Assembly (NCBI RefSeq): GCF_002358085.1
Contig: NZ_NTJD01000001.1
Coordinates: forward strand, 248,001 to 312,000
Source: Pseudothioclava arenosa
GTDB lineage: Bacteria; Pseudomonadota; Alphaproteobacteria; Rhodobacterales; Rhodobacteraceae
DNA length: 64,000 nucleotides
Reading direction: 5' to 3'
The notes below the pieces were generated by a model. It ran no database searches, was not told where the DNA came from, and saw nothing but the letters and a program-made list of their open reading frames with translations. A program made the position numbers and the translations under genes. This document shows positions 7,273-16,235 of the stretch, in pieces; position 1 is the stretch's first letter, and every line of letters starts with the position of its first letter.

Positions 7273-8133
7273 TCACGCGCCTTCACTGCGGGCGGCCTCC
7301 CATGCGAGGACGGCGCGCTTGACCGGCAGGCCCCAGTGATAGCCGCCAAGCCCGCCGGATTTGCGCAGCGCGCGGTGGCAGGGGATCAGGAACGAGATCG
7401 GATTGCGCCCGATTGCGGTGCCGACGGCGCGCACCGCGCGCGGGTTGCCAATGGCCGAGGCGATCTCGGAATAGGTGGTGACCTGCCCCGACGGGATCGC
7501 AAGCAGCGCCTCCCAGACCTTGATCTGGAAGGGCGCGCCGATCAAGGCAAGCGGCACCTCGCCCTGCTGCGCGAAGGCTGCCCGGACCCAGGGCGCAAGG
7601 GCCTCGGGCGCCTCGGCGAAACGCGCCTCGGGCCAGCGCCGGGCGAGATCGTCGTAACAGGCCTGCTCGCCCATCTCGGCGGCAAACCCCATGCCGCAAA
7701 GCCCGCGCTCCGTGGCCATGGCGATGGCGGGGCCAAAGGGGGTCTCGAACCGGCCCCAGCGGATTTCGAGCCCGTCGCCGCCGCGCGCGAACGCGCCGGG
7801 GCTCATCGCCTCCCAGCGCAGCACGAGGTCATGGAGCCGCCCCGTCCCCGAAAGCCCCGCCGCATCCGCCACCTCCTCCAGCGGCAGACGCCGCGCCAGC
7901 AACTCGCGCGCAAGCCCCATCGTCAGGTATTGCTGGTAGCGCTTGGGCGAGACCCCGACCCAGGCCGAAAACACGCGCTGAAAATGCGCGGCACTGAACC
8001 CCAGCCGCCCGGCCAGATCCTCGAGCGACAGCGCCGGCCCCGTTCCCGCGACCCGCTCGGCCTCGGCGCGGTCGATCTCGGTGATCGCGCGGGCGATCAG
8101 GCGGTAGTGATACTGGTCCTCAAGCGTGGTCAT
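7273..8133 (-). CDS. AraC-type regulator fused to methylated-DNA-protein cysteine methyltransferase
   Basis: 286 residues. An AraC-like helix-turn-helix (about 30-120, LAGRLGFSAAHFQRVFSAWVG) is followed by an alkyltransferase domain ending in the active site PCHR (Cys252) with the GLGGYHWGL block. The protein removes O6-alkylguanine damage by self-alkylation. The N-terminal zinc Cys domain that makes E. coli Ada a phosphotriester sensor is absent, so it is Ada-like but cannot sense by that route. ATG at 8133 is preferred over an upstream frame extension. Divergent from nth, another repair gene. Confidence 0.85.
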   Translation of the reverse strand: MTTLEDQYHYRLIARAITEIDRAEAERVAGTGPALSLEDLAGRLGFSAAHFQRVFSAWVGVSPKRYQQYLTMGLARELLARRLPLEEVADAAGLSGTGRLHDLVLRWEAMSPGAFARGGDGLEIRWGRFETPFGPAIAMATERGLCGMGFAAEMGEQACYDDLARRWPEARFAEAPEALAPWVRAAFAQQGEVPLALIGAPFQIKVWEALLAIPSGQVTTYSEIASAIGNPRAVRAVGTAIGRNPISFLIPCHRALRKSGGLGGYHWGLPVKRAVLAWEAARSEGA

Positions 8134-8248
8134 CGGCGCCTCCTGTCGCGCCACTCTAGGGCGCGCGTGCCGCGCAAGCGACCCGAAAGCTGCGCAAAAC
8201 CCACGTGATCCCTTGCCGGGCGGGGCAGGGACGGGCATAGGATCGGGC

Positions 8249-8893
8249 ATGGTTCGACAGCTTGATTATATGCAGATGAAAGCCATCTTCGCCCGGTTCG
8301 AAGAGGCGGAGGCGCACCCGAAAGGGGAGCTTGATCACACCAACGCCTACACGCTTCTGGTGGCGGTGGCGCTTTCGGCGCAGGCCACGGACGTGGGCGT
8401 GAACAAGGCCACCAAAGACCTGTTCCCGATCGCCGACACGCCCGCCAAGATGCTGGCGCTCGGCGAAGAGGGGCTGATCGAGCATATCAAGACGATCGGC
8501 CTGTTCCGCCAGAAGGCCAAGAACGTCCTGAAAATGAGCCGCATCCTCGTCGAGAAATACGACGGCCTCGTGCCCAGCTCGCGCGCGGCGCTGGTCGAGT
8601 TGCCCGGCGTCGGGCGCAAGACGGCGAATGTGGTGCTCAATATGTGGTTCGGTCATCCCGCGCAGGCGGTCGACACCCATATCTTTCGCGTCGGCAACCG
8701 CACCGGCATCTGCCCGGGCCGCGATGTCGAGGCCGTCGAGCGCGCGATCGAAGACAATGTGCCGGTGGAATACCAGCGCCATGCCCATCACTGGCTGATC
8801 CTGCATGGCCGTTATATCTGCGTGGCGCGCAAACCCAAATGCGGGGCCTGCCCGATCCGGGAATGGTGCCAGTTCGAGGAGAAAACCCAGTGA
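8249..8893 (+). CDS. nth: Endonuclease III (DNA glycosylase/AP lyase)
   Basis: 214 residues. The helix-hairpin-helix LPGVGRKTANVV contains the catalytic Lys124; Asp142 lies in VDTHIFRVGNR; a C-terminal 4Fe-4S cluster motif C-x6-C-x2-C-x5-C is present. It removes oxidised pyrimidines in base-excision repair. The gene overlaps the next one (GTGA), indicating translational coupling with the kinase. A second in-frame ATG at 8270 is possible. Confidence 0.95.
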   Translation: MVRQLDYMQMKAIFARFEEAEAHPKGELDHTNAYTLLVAVALSAQATDVGVNKATKDLFPIADTPAKMLALGEEGLIEHIKTIGLFRQKAKNVLKMSRILVEKYDGLVPSSRAALVELPGVGRKTANVVLNMWFGHPAQAVDTHIFRVGNRTGICPGRDVEAVERAIEDNVPVEYQRHAHHWLILHGRYICVARKPKCGACPIREWCQFEEKTQ

Positions 8894-9876
8894 AAAAATA
8901 TCAGGTCGTCGGCATCGGCAACGCCATCGTGGACGTGCTCTCGCAATCGGATGACGCGTTTCTGGCCGCGAACGGCATCGAGAAGGGCGTGATGCAGCTG
9001 ATCGAGCGCGCCCGCGCCGAAGAGCTTTACGCCGCCATGACCAACCGCACCGAGGCGCCTGGCGGCTCGGTCGGCAACACGCTGGCGGGGCTGGGCAACC
9101 TTGGCCTGCGCACGGCCTATATCGGGCGGGTAAACGACGACGCGCTCGGTCATTTCTTCGAGGCCTCGCTGCGTGCCGAGGGCACTGATTTCCCGAACCC
9201 GCCGGTGAAAGGGGGCGAACTGCCCACCTCGCGCTCGATGATCTTCGTCTCGCCCGATGGCGAGCGTTCGATGAACACCTATCTCGGGATATCGGCCGAA
9301 GTCTCGACCGAGGATGTGCCGCTGGCGGTGGTCGAGGATACCGAGTTTCTGTTTCTCGAAGGCTACCTCTTCGACAAGGACCACGGCAAAACGGCCTTCC
9401 TCAAGGCCGCGCAGGGCACGCGGCGCGGCGGCGGCAAGGCGGGGATCTCGCTGTCCGACCCGTTCTGCGTCGATCGCCACCGGGACAGCTTCCGCCGCCT
9501 CGTCCGCGACGAGATGGACTATGTCATCGGCAACAATCACGAATGGGAATCGCTCTATCAGACCGACCTCGAAAGCGCGCTGAAACAGGCGTCCAGCGAA
9601 TGCGAAATGATCGTCTGCACCCGCTCGGGCGAGGATGTCGTACTGATCGGCGGCGGCGAGCGCGTCGAGGTGCCGGTGCAGCGCGTGACGCCGGTTGACG
9701 CCACTGGTGCGGGCGACCAGTTCGCCGCGGGCTTCCTTTTCGGCTACGCCACGGGTCGCCCGCTCGCCGTCGCGGGCAAGATGGGCACGATCGCCGCCTC
9801 TGAGGTGATCTCGCATTTCGGCGCGCGCCCCGAGGCTGACGTGCAGGCACTTTTCGCCGCGCACGGGCTCGTCTGA
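8890..9876 (+). CDS. Adenosine kinase-like PfkB-family sugar kinase
   Basis: 328 residues, GTG start at 8890 overlapping the nth stop. PfkB fold: N-terminal GIGNAIVDVLSQ, the GGSVGNTLAGLGNLG motif, and the C-terminal anion-hole signature DATGAGDQFAAGF with catalytic Asp276. Annotated relatives are called adenosine kinase; it would make AMP from adenosine, though ribokinase-like sugars cannot be excluded. Coupled to nth. Followed by a dispersed intergenic element rather than a classical terminator. Confidence 0.82.
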   Translation: MKKYQVVGIGNAIVDVLSQSDDAFLAANGIEKGVMQLIERARAEELYAAMTNRTEAPGGSVGNTLAGLGNLGLRTAYIGRVNDDALGHFFEASLRAEGTDFPNPPVKGGELPTSRSMIFVSPDGERSMNTYLGISAEVSTEDVPLAVVEDTEFLFLEGYLFDKDHGKTAFLKAAQGTRRGGGKAGISLSDPFCVDRHRDSFRRLVRDEMDYVIGNNHEWESLYQTDLESALKQASSECEMIVCTRSGEDVVLIGGGERVEVPVQRVTPVDATGAGDQFAAGFLFGYATGRPLAVAGKMGTIAASEVISHFGARPEADVQALFAAHGLV

Positions 9877-9882
9877 GCCGCC

Positions 9883-9949
9883 CTTTCATCGAGCCTGAAA
9901 TACTCCGGGGGGAGGCTTCGCGCCGCGAAGACGGGGGGCAGCGCCCCCC
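9883..9949 (-). repeat. Dispersed intergenic element (minus copy)
   Basis: CTTTCATCGAGCCTGAAATACTCCGGGGGG orientation as in the inverted half at 2312-2340 (shown here as two blocks: CTTTCATCGAG at 9892-9902 region, then ATACTCCGGGGGG), followed by the GC hairpin GGGGGGC-AGC-GCCCCCC. Between convergent genes. Confidence 0.65.
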
Positions 9950-10768
9950 TTACGCCCCAAGTTTCGCATGCACCTCGTCAAGGTCGATCTCGCCGACCGG
10001 CATCTTGTTGTCGGGGTCGTCGAAATCATAGCGGAACAGCTGGAAATCCTTCTTGTAGATTTCCCAGACCAGATGCCGTGACAGGTCGTCGAAATACTCG
10101 CTGACCTTATGCGCGCGCTTCGGCCCGTGCCCTTCGGATTCGTTGAATTTCGGGATCTTGGCCAGATCGACCGGCACCGGCGTCTCGATATGGTCGAGCA
10201 CCTGCTGCATGCCCTCGTTGAACTTCTCGGTGAAGAAGATCTTGTCGTACTGACCACCGTTGCAGATGAAGGTCGAGATATGCCCCGACATCGCCGACCA
10301 GTGGATATCGGGCTCCATCGGGCGGCGCCAGCGGATGGTGTCGCGCGCGAACAGCAGGAACCGGCGGAACGACGTGATCTGGTCGAAGTCGAAATTGTCC
10401 TCGGGGCTGCCGACCTCGATCCCGTATTTCTGCACCAGCTGCGGCACGAGGTTGCCGCGATAGCGTTTGCCGTTGCGCTGGATGCCCGCGATCTTGTCGA
10501 AGAACGAGCTCAGGATGCGGGCGTAGGGATTGCGCACGCAAGTGAAGGCATAGGATTTATGCGCCTTCACATTGGCTTCGATCGCCTTCTGGCTGGCCTC
10601 GATCGACCATTTGTGCATGCCGCCGGTTGCGTCGTGAATGTCGCCGTCAAAGAAACGGCCGTGGTCCGAGAAGAACATGATCTGCCCGATGCTCGAGCAG
10701 GCACATTTGGGGACCACACGATAGACCACGCTTTCGCTCTCGGTCATCCATGTGCCAGGAAACCCCAT
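9950..10768 (-). CDS. Sulfotransferase family 2 protein
   Basis: 272 residues with the two PAPS-binding signatures of the sulfotransferase family: a 5'-phosphosulfate loop-like VPKCACSSIGQ (about residues 19-29) and a 3'-phosphate block FTCVRNPYARILSSF. It resembles bacterial and animal carbohydrate (chondroitin/HNK-1 type) sulfotransferases, so it probably sulfates a surface glycan or exopolysaccharide. No membrane anchor is seen. GGAGG 8 bases before the ATG supports the start. Divergent from a GT14-type glycosyltransferase, with which it may act. Confidence 0.78.
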   Translation of the reverse strand: MGFPGTWMTESESVVYRVVPKCACSSIGQIMFFSDHGRFFDGDIHDATGGMHKWSIEASQKAIEANVKAHKSYAFTCVRNPYARILSSFFDKIAGIQRNGKRYRGNLVPQLVQKYGIEVGSPEDNFDFDQITSFRRFLLFARDTIRWRRPMEPDIHWSAMSGHISTFICNGGQYDKIFFTEKFNEGMQQVLDHIETPVPVDLAKIPKFNESEGHGPKRAHKVSEYFDDLSRHLVWEIYKKDFQLFRYDFDDPDNKMPVGEIDLDEVHAKLGA

Positions 10769-10856
10769 AATTCATACCTCCACGATCATGCGAGCTTCGC
10801 GTCAGTGGCGTCACCCGAGAATTAGGCCCTAAAGAGCAAAGAAATACTTACTTTTC

Positions 10857-10872
10857 AACGGATATTACCGTT
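10857..10872. promoter_or_regulatory. Inverted repeat in the AT-richer divergent promoter region
   Basis: AACGG-atatta-CCGTT in the 148-base gap between the sulfotransferase and the GT14-type gene. The gap is clearly lower in GC than its surroundings. Possible operator; no regulator can be named. Confidence 0.3.
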
Positions 10873-10916
10873 AAAGAGACGATGATCCGAATGCAATGGA
10901 AGGTACTGTTTCGGAA

Positions 10917-12491
10917 ATGGCGAAAATCGCCTTCATAATGCTGACCCACAAGGACCCGAAAGGGCTGATCGAGCAGGCACGCCGGCTGACCGAGCAGGGC
11001 GATTTCGTGGCGATTCACTATGACGCGCGGGCCAAGGCCTCCGATTACGCGCTCTTGCAGGATGAACTGGGTTCGAACCCGCGCGTGACGTTTGCGCGGC
11101 GGCGGCATAAATGCGGCTGGGGGGAGTGGTCACTGGTCGCGGCCTCGCTGGAAGCGGTGCGCGCCGCCGTCGAGGCCTTCCCGGAAGCCACGCATTTCTA
11201 CATGCTTTCAGGCGATTGCATGCAGATCAAGACCGCCGAATTCGCCCATGCGTTCCTGGATGCCGACCCGGTCGATTACATTGAATGCTTTGATTTCTTT
11301 GGCTCGGACTGGATCAAGACCGGCTTCAAGGAAGAGCGGCTGATCTATCGCCACTTCTTCAACGAGCGCACGCAAAAGCGCCTGTTCTACACCAGCTACA
11401 ACTTGCAGAAGCGCTTCGGCTTCACCCGCGAGGTGCCCGCCGACGTCGAGATGAAGATCGGCTCGCAATGGTGGTGCCTGCGCCGCGCGACGATCGAGAA
11501 GGTGCTGGCGTTCTGCGATACGCGTCGCGATGTGATGCGGTTCTTCCGCACAACCTGGATCCCGGATGAAACCTTTTTCCAGACCATCGTGCCGCATGTC
11601 GTCCCCGAGGCCGAGATTCGGTCGCGCACGCTGACCTTCCTGATGTTCACCGATTACGGCATGCCGGTGACCTTTTATAACGACCATTACGACCTGTTGC
11701 TGAGCCAGGATTCCCTGTTCGCGCGCAAGGTCAGCGCGGATGCGAGCGAGCTGAAGCAGCGCCTTGGGGCTCTTTGGGGGCAAAAGGGCGTGCAGTTCTC
11801 GATCTCGAACGAAGGGCGCTCGCTGTTCAAGTTTCTGACCGGGCGGGGCCGCATCGGGCGTCGTTTCGCCCCGCGTTTCTGGGAGGTCGACACCAGCCTC
11901 GGGCGCGAGAACACGCTGCTGATTGTGGTCTGCAAGAAATGGCACGTCGCCAAGCGTCTGGTCGCGCAGGTGCGTCAGCGCACCGGCATCGAGGCGGTGG
12001 AATACCTGTTCAACGAGACGGGCGGGCTGCCCTATCTGGGCGGGATCGAGGGCACGCTGGAAAAGCGCCACCGCCACCGCCGCGCCTTGGTCAAGATGCT
12101 CTTCGACCTGCATCGCACCGACAAGCTGCTGATCTGCATCGACCCGTCGGATTTCGACCTGCTGCAGGATTTCTGCGCCGACAAGGCCCGCGTGCGCGTG
12201 CTTGAGATCGCCTGCGATTTCTCCGACGATTACCTTGTCGGCCATGCCCGCCGGGTAGGCCTTGCGGGCGAGAGCACGCCGCAGGAGGTGATCGACCGGC
12301 TGTTGCCCACGATCCGCGCCGATATGCGCTTTGAATCCGATCGGATGCATGATGCCGACCTGCCCGGGTTCGCGGTGATCCGTCAGGCCGCCACGCCCGA
12401 AGAGAATGCCCGGGCCCTGGCGGCGTTTTTGGGCTGCGATCGGGCGACGGCTCGTGATATTGCCGGAACCGACCACCTGTTTGTCGACTGA
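10917..12491 (+). CDS. GT14-type (core-2/I-branching) glycosyltransferase with extra C-terminal domain
   Basis: 524 residues from the ATG at 10917; an in-frame ATG at 10896 would add 7. The first ~280 residues match the core-2/I-branching N-acetylglucosaminyltransferase fold: IAFIMLTHKDP, then THFYMLSGDCMQIK, SQWWCLRR and TWIPDETFFQT. The remaining ~240 residues form a second domain (NTLLIVVCKKWHVAKRL onward) that I associate with Rhodobacterales versions only; its function is unknown. The pairing with a divergent sulfotransferase suggests surface-polysaccharide decoration. The HIT gene follows after 11 bases. Confidence 0.75.
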   Translation: MAKIAFIMLTHKDPKGLIEQARRLTEQGDFVAIHYDARAKASDYALLQDELGSNPRVTFARRRHKCGWGEWSLVAASLEAVRAAVEAFPEATHFYMLSGDCMQIKTAEFAHAFLDADPVDYIECFDFFGSDWIKTGFKEERLIYRHFFNERTQKRLFYTSYNLQKRFGFTREVPADVEMKIGSQWWCLRRATIEKVLAFCDTRRDVMRFFRTTWIPDETFFQTIVPHVVPEAEIRSRTLTFLMFTDYGMPVTFYNDHYDLLLSQDSLFARKVSADASELKQRLGALWGQKGVQFSISNEGRSLFKFLTGRGRIGRRFAPRFWEVDTSLGRENTLLIVVCKKWHVAKRLVAQVRQRTGIEAVEYLFNETGGLPYLGGIEGTLEKRHRHRRALVKMLFDLHRTDKLLICIDPSDFDLLQDFCADKARVRVLEIACDFSDDYLVGHARRVGLAGESTPQEVIDRLLPTIRADMRFESDRMHDADLPGFAVIRQAATPEENARALAAFLGCDRATARDIAGTDHLFVD

Positions 12492-12502
12492 GGAGAGCCG
12501 CG

Positions 12503-12883
12503 ATGGCCTATGCCTACGATCCGCAAAACATCTTCGCCAAGATCCTGCGCGGCGAGATCCCGAACAACACCGTTCTGGAAACCGAGCACACGCTGGCCTT
12601 CCGCGATATCGCGCCCAAGGCCCCCGACCATGTGCTGGTGATCCCGAAGGGGCCCTATGTCTGCTTTGACCATTTCTGCAACGAAGCCTCGGATGCGGAA
12701 CTGGTCGATTTCGCCCGCGCCGCCGGTCAGGTCTGCAAGATGATCGGTGCCGAGCCGGGCCATGGCGGCGACGGCTTCCGCGCGATCACCAATGCCGGCG
12801 AGGATGGCGTGCAGGAAGTGCCGCATTACCACCTGCATATTCTGGCCGGGCGCCCGCTTGGCCCGATGCTCTTGATGCGCTGA
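12503..12883 (+). CDS. HIT-family nucleotide hydrolase
   Basis: 126 residues. The histidine triad HYHLH with flanking IL (His108, His110, His112) and N-terminal DIAPKAPDHVLVIPK block define a Hint-like HIT protein, which hydrolyses adenosine 5'-phosphoramidates and related nucleotides. A good GAGGAGAG site precedes the ATG. It follows the glycosyltransferase by 11 bases and may share its transcript. Confidence 0.92.
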   Translation: MAYAYDPQNIFAKILRGEIPNNTVLETEHTLAFRDIAPKAPDHVLVIPKGPYVCFDHFCNEASDAELVDFARAAGQVCKMIGAEPGHGGDGFRAITNAGEDGVQEVPHYHLHILAGRPLGPMLLMR

Positions 12884-12970
12884 CCGGCGCCTTCGATCTT
12901 GCCTGAGGCGTGGGTTTGGCTAGTATGCGGCAAACCCGCGCGTTCCCCGCGACCCATGACGGAGCCTTCC

Positions 12971-13162
12971 ATGACCACCGCCCCCGCTGCGCCCGAAACC
13001 CAGATTGTCACCACGTGGAAAGTCGCCTGTGACGGCGGCGAAGGCGCGCTTGGCCATCCGCGCGTCTGGCTGACCCTGCCGCGCGACACCGGCGAGGTCG
13101 AATGCCCCTATTGCGACAAGAAATTCGTGATCGACCGCGATCACGCGCATGACGATCACTGA
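12971..13162 (+). CDS. Small CHCC zinc-finger protein (NDUFS6-like)
   Basis: 63 residues. Cys20, His29, Cys45 and Cys48 are placed as in the zf-CHCC family ([26 protein letters not shown]), which includes the mitochondrial complex I subunit NDUFS6; in alphaproteobacteria the free-standing protein is conserved and has been tied to complex I. The His-rich tail (DHAHDDH) may also bind metal. ATG at 12971 was chosen because upstream in-frame codons show no family similarity. A terminator follows. Confidence 0.85.
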   Translation: MTTAPAAPETQIVTTWKVACDGGEGALGHPRVWLTLPRDTGEVECPYCDKKFVIDRDHAHDDH

Positions 13163-13183
13163 TCGCAGCGCAACCACCTGACA

Positions 13184-13221
13184 GGGCGGCCCCGTTCGAG
13201 CATCGGCGGGCCGCCCTTTTC
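13184..13221 (+). terminator. Terminator after the CHCC zinc-finger gene
   Basis: Perfect 9-bp stem GGGCGGCCC (13184-13192) / GGGCCGCCC (13208-13216) followed by TTTTCG. Confidence 0.85.
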
Positions 13222-13271
13222 GTTTGCGCCCCCCTGTGGCAGAACGGGGCAAACGCGCGAAGGGGGAAGAC

Positions 13272-16091
13272 ATGGCATTCGGAAAAGGCTGTCACCTGCA
13301 TCTGATCGACGGCTCGGCCTATATCTTCCGCGCCTATCACGCACTGCCGCCGCTCACGCGCAAATCCGACGGGCTGCCGGTGGGGGCGGTCGCGGGGTTC
13401 TGCAACATGCTCTGGTCTGAGCTGCAGAAGGATCACGGCGCCGATGGCCCGACCCATATCGCGGTGATCTTCGATAAGGGCAGCCACACCTTCCGCAACG
13501 ATCTTTACGATCTCTACAAGGCCAACCGCGACGAGATGCCCGAGGATCTGCGCCCGCAGATGCCGCTCACGCGCGAGGCGACGCTGGCCTTCAACATCGC
13601 CTGCAAGGAGCTTGAGGGCTACGAGGCCGATGACATCATTGCGACGCTGGCGCGTCAGGCGCGCGAGGCGGGCGGGCGCGTCACGATCATTTCCTCCGAC
13701 AAGGACCTGATGCAGCTGGTCGGCGGCGGCGTCGAGATGTTCGACGCAATGAAGAACCGCCGCATCGGCCCCGAAGAGGTCGAGGAGAAATTCGGCGTGC
13801 GCCCCGAGCGGGTGATCGACGTGCAGGCGCTGGCGGGCGACTCGGTCGACAATATCCCCGGCGCGCCCGGCATCGGGGTGAAGACGGCGGCGCTCCTGAT
13901 CAACGAATTCGGCGATCTCGACACGCTTCTGGCCCGCGCCGAGGAAATCAAGCAGCCCAAGCGCCGCCAGACCCTGATCGAAAAGGCCGATCAGATTCGC
14001 CTCTCGAAGCGCCTCGTGACGCTCGATCAGGACACGCCGCTGGATTTCACGCTTGATGACCTTGAGCTGCGCGACCCCGAGCCCGAGGTGCTGATGGATT
14101 TCCTCAATCAGATGGAGTTCCGCGCGCTGACCCGCCGCGTGGCCGATCATTTCGGCGCCGCGCCGCCGCCCGCGCCGGAAATCGCGCCGGTCTCCGAGCG
14201 CGCGCCCGAAGACGCCCCCGCGCCCGAGCAGGCGGCTTTCACGCCCGGTGATTACGTGACGATCCGCGACGCGGACACGCTCGAACGCTGGCTCGATCAG
14301 GCCCGCGCGCGCGGCTGGCTCGCGGTCGATACCGAGACCACCTCGCTTGACGAGATGCAGGCCGATCTGGTCGGCGTGTCCTTGTGCATCGAGCCGGGGC
14401 AGGCGGGTTACCTGCCTCTCGGCCACACGGCGGGGGGCGATGACCTGTTCGGCGGCTCCGCGCCGCAACCCGGCCAGATGCCGATGGCGCAGGCGCTGGC
14501 GCTGTTGAAGCCCGTGCTTGAGGACCCCGCGATCCTCAAGATCGGGCAGAACATGAAATACGATTTCAAGATCTTTGCCCGCCACGGCATCCGCGTCGCG
14601 CCGATCGACGACACGATGCTGCTGTCCTACGCGATGCATGCGGGGCTGCATGGCCACGGGATGGACGCGCTGTCGGATCGCCACCTCAACCATCAGCCGA
14701 TCCCGATCAAGGAGCTGATCGGCTCGGGCAAGGCGCAGATCACCTTCGACAAGGTCGAGATCGACAAGGCCACCGCCTATGCCGCCGAGGATGCGGATGT
14801 CACGCTGCGCCTCTGGCAGGCGTTCAAGCCGCAACTGCACCGCCTGCGCGCGACCACGATCTACGAGACCGAGGAACGCCCGCTGGTGCCGGTTCTGGCC
14901 GATATGGAGATGGCCGGCGTGCGTGTCGACACCTCGGTTCTGGCGCGGATGTCGAACGCGTTTGCGCAAAAGATGGCCGGGCTCGAAGACGAGATCCAGC
15001 AAGTTGCGGGCCAGCCCTTCAACGTCGCCTCGCCCAAGCAGCTGGGCGAAATTCTGTTTGAAACCATGGGTGCCGAGGGCGGCAAAAAGGGCAAGACCGG
15101 CGCCTGGGGCACCGGCGCCGATGTGCTCGAGGACATTGCCGCCTCCGAGAACGAACAGGCCGCGCGGCTGGCCGGGCTGGTGCTGGACTGGCGCCAGATC
15201 GCCAAGCTGAAATCGACCTACACGGACGCGCTGCAGACCCATGTGAACCCCGAGACCGGCCGCGTCCACACCAGCTATTCGATCGCCGGTGCCAACACCG
15301 GGCGGCTCGCCTCGACCGACCCAAACCTGCAGAACATCCCCGTCCGCTCCGACGAGGGCCGCCGCATCCGCGAGGCTTTTGTCGCCGGGCCGGGCATGCG
15401 CCTTGTCAGCCTCGACTACAGTCAGATCGAACTGCGCATCCTCGCCCATGTCGCAAACCTCCCCGAGATGAAGCAGGCCTTCAAGGACGGCATTGACATC
15501 CACGCGATGACCGCCGCCGAGATGTTCGGCGTGCCCGTCGAAGGCATGGACCCGGCAATCCGCCGGCAGGCCAAGGCAATCAATTTCGGGGTGATCTATG
15601 GCATCTCGGGCTTTGGGCTTGCACGCAACCTGCGCATTCCGCGCGCCGAGGCGCAGGGCTTCATCGACCGCTATTTCGAGCGATTCCCCGGCATCCGCCG
15701 CTACATGGACGAGACGGTGAATTTCGCGAAAGAACATGGCTATGTCGAAACCATCTTCGGTCGCCGCATCCATACCCCCGAGATCAACGCCAAGGGCCCG
15801 GGCGCGGGCTTTGCCAAACGCGCGGCCATCAACGCGCCGATTCAGGGCGCTGCCGCCGACATCATCCGCCGCGCAATGGTGCGCATGCCCGACGCCATCG
15901 CGGATCTGCCCGCAAGGATGCTGTTGCAGGTCCATGATGAATTGATCTTCGAGGTCGAAGAGGGCGCCGAAGAGGCACTGATCGGCGCCGCGCGCGCGGT
16001 GATGGAAGGCGCTGCCGAACCGGCGGTCAAGCTCTCGCTGCCGCTCGTGGTCGACGGCGGTGTCGGCCACAGCTGGGCCGAGGCGCATTGA
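13272..16091 (+). CDS. polA: DNA polymerase I
   Basis: 939 residues with all three domains: 5'-3' flap exonuclease (about 1-290), 3'-5' proofreading exonuclease (about 330-520) with intact DTETTSLD (Asp353, Glu355), and the family A polymerase (about 560-939) with motif A LDYSQIELR (Asp715), motif B around KAINFGVIYG and motif C VHDEL (Asp889). It fills gaps in repair and removes RNA primers. ATG at 13272 follows AAGGGGGAAG. An antisense frame of over 1300 codons on the other strand is a GC artefact. Confidence 0.97.
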   Translation: MAFGKGCHLHLIDGSAYIFRAYHALPPLTRKSDGLPVGAVAGFCNMLWSELQKDHGADGPTHIAVIFDKGSHTFRNDLYDLYKANRDEMPEDLRPQMPLTREATLAFNIACKELEGYEADDIIATLARQAREAGGRVTIISSDKDLMQLVGGGVEMFDAMKNRRIGPEEVEEKFGVRPERVIDVQALAGDSVDNIPGAPGIGVKTAALLINEFGDLDTLLARAEEIKQPKRRQTLIEKADQIRLSKRLVTLDQDTPLDFTLDDLELRDPEPEVLMDFLNQMEFRALTRRVADHFGAAPPPAPEIAPVSERAPEDAPAPEQAAFTPGDYVTIRDADTLERWLDQARARGWLAVDTETTSLDEMQADLVGVSLCIEPGQAGYLPLGHTAGGDDLFGGSAPQPGQMPMAQALALLKPVLEDPAILKIGQNMKYDFKIFARHGIRVAPIDDTMLLSYAMHAGLHGHGMDALSDRHLNHQPIPIKELIGSGKAQITFDKVEIDKATAYAAEDADVTLRLWQAFKPQLHRLRATTIYETEERPLVPVLADMEMAGVRVDTSVLARMSNAFAQKMAGLEDEIQQVAGQPFNVASPKQLGEILFETMGAEGGKKGKTGAWGTGADVLEDIAASENEQAARLAGLVLDWRQIAKLKSTYTDALQTHVNPETGRVHTSYSIAGANTGRLASTDPNLQNIPVRSDEGRRIREAFVAGPGMRLVSLDYSQIELRILAHVANLPEMKQAFKDGIDIHAMTAAEMFGVPVEGMDPAIRRQAKAINFGVIYGISGFGLARNLRIPRAEAQGFIDRYFERFPGIRRYMDETVNFAKEHGYVETIFGRRIHTPEINAKGPGAGFAKRAAINAPIQGAAADIIRRAMVRMPDAIADLPARMLLQVHDELIFEVEEGAEEALIGAARAVMEGAAEPAVKLSLPLVVDGGVGHSWAEAH

Positions 16092-16117
16092 TGCGCGCGC
16101 CGCGCGGGCGAAAACTG

Positions 16118-16222
16118 CGGGACGCCTCCGGCGGGCGTATTTGAGCCAGGAGAATTGGGCTTCTTCTTGGGAAAAATATGCCGGGGGAGCCCGGAACGGG
16201 CGGGGGCGGAGCCCCCGGAAAC
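16118..16222. repeat. Dispersed intergenic element, diverged double copy
   Basis: Between polA and the cation-efflux gene: a plus half with CTCCGGCGGGCGTATTTGAG (from 16125) and an inverted half GGGAAAAATATGCCGGGGGAG (ending near 16189), then the GC hairpin CCGGGGGC-GGA-GCCCCCGG type at about 16201-16218. It is a variant of the family at 2244, with different flanking bases. Confidence 0.5.
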
Positions 16223-16235
16223 AGTGGGGGCGGGC

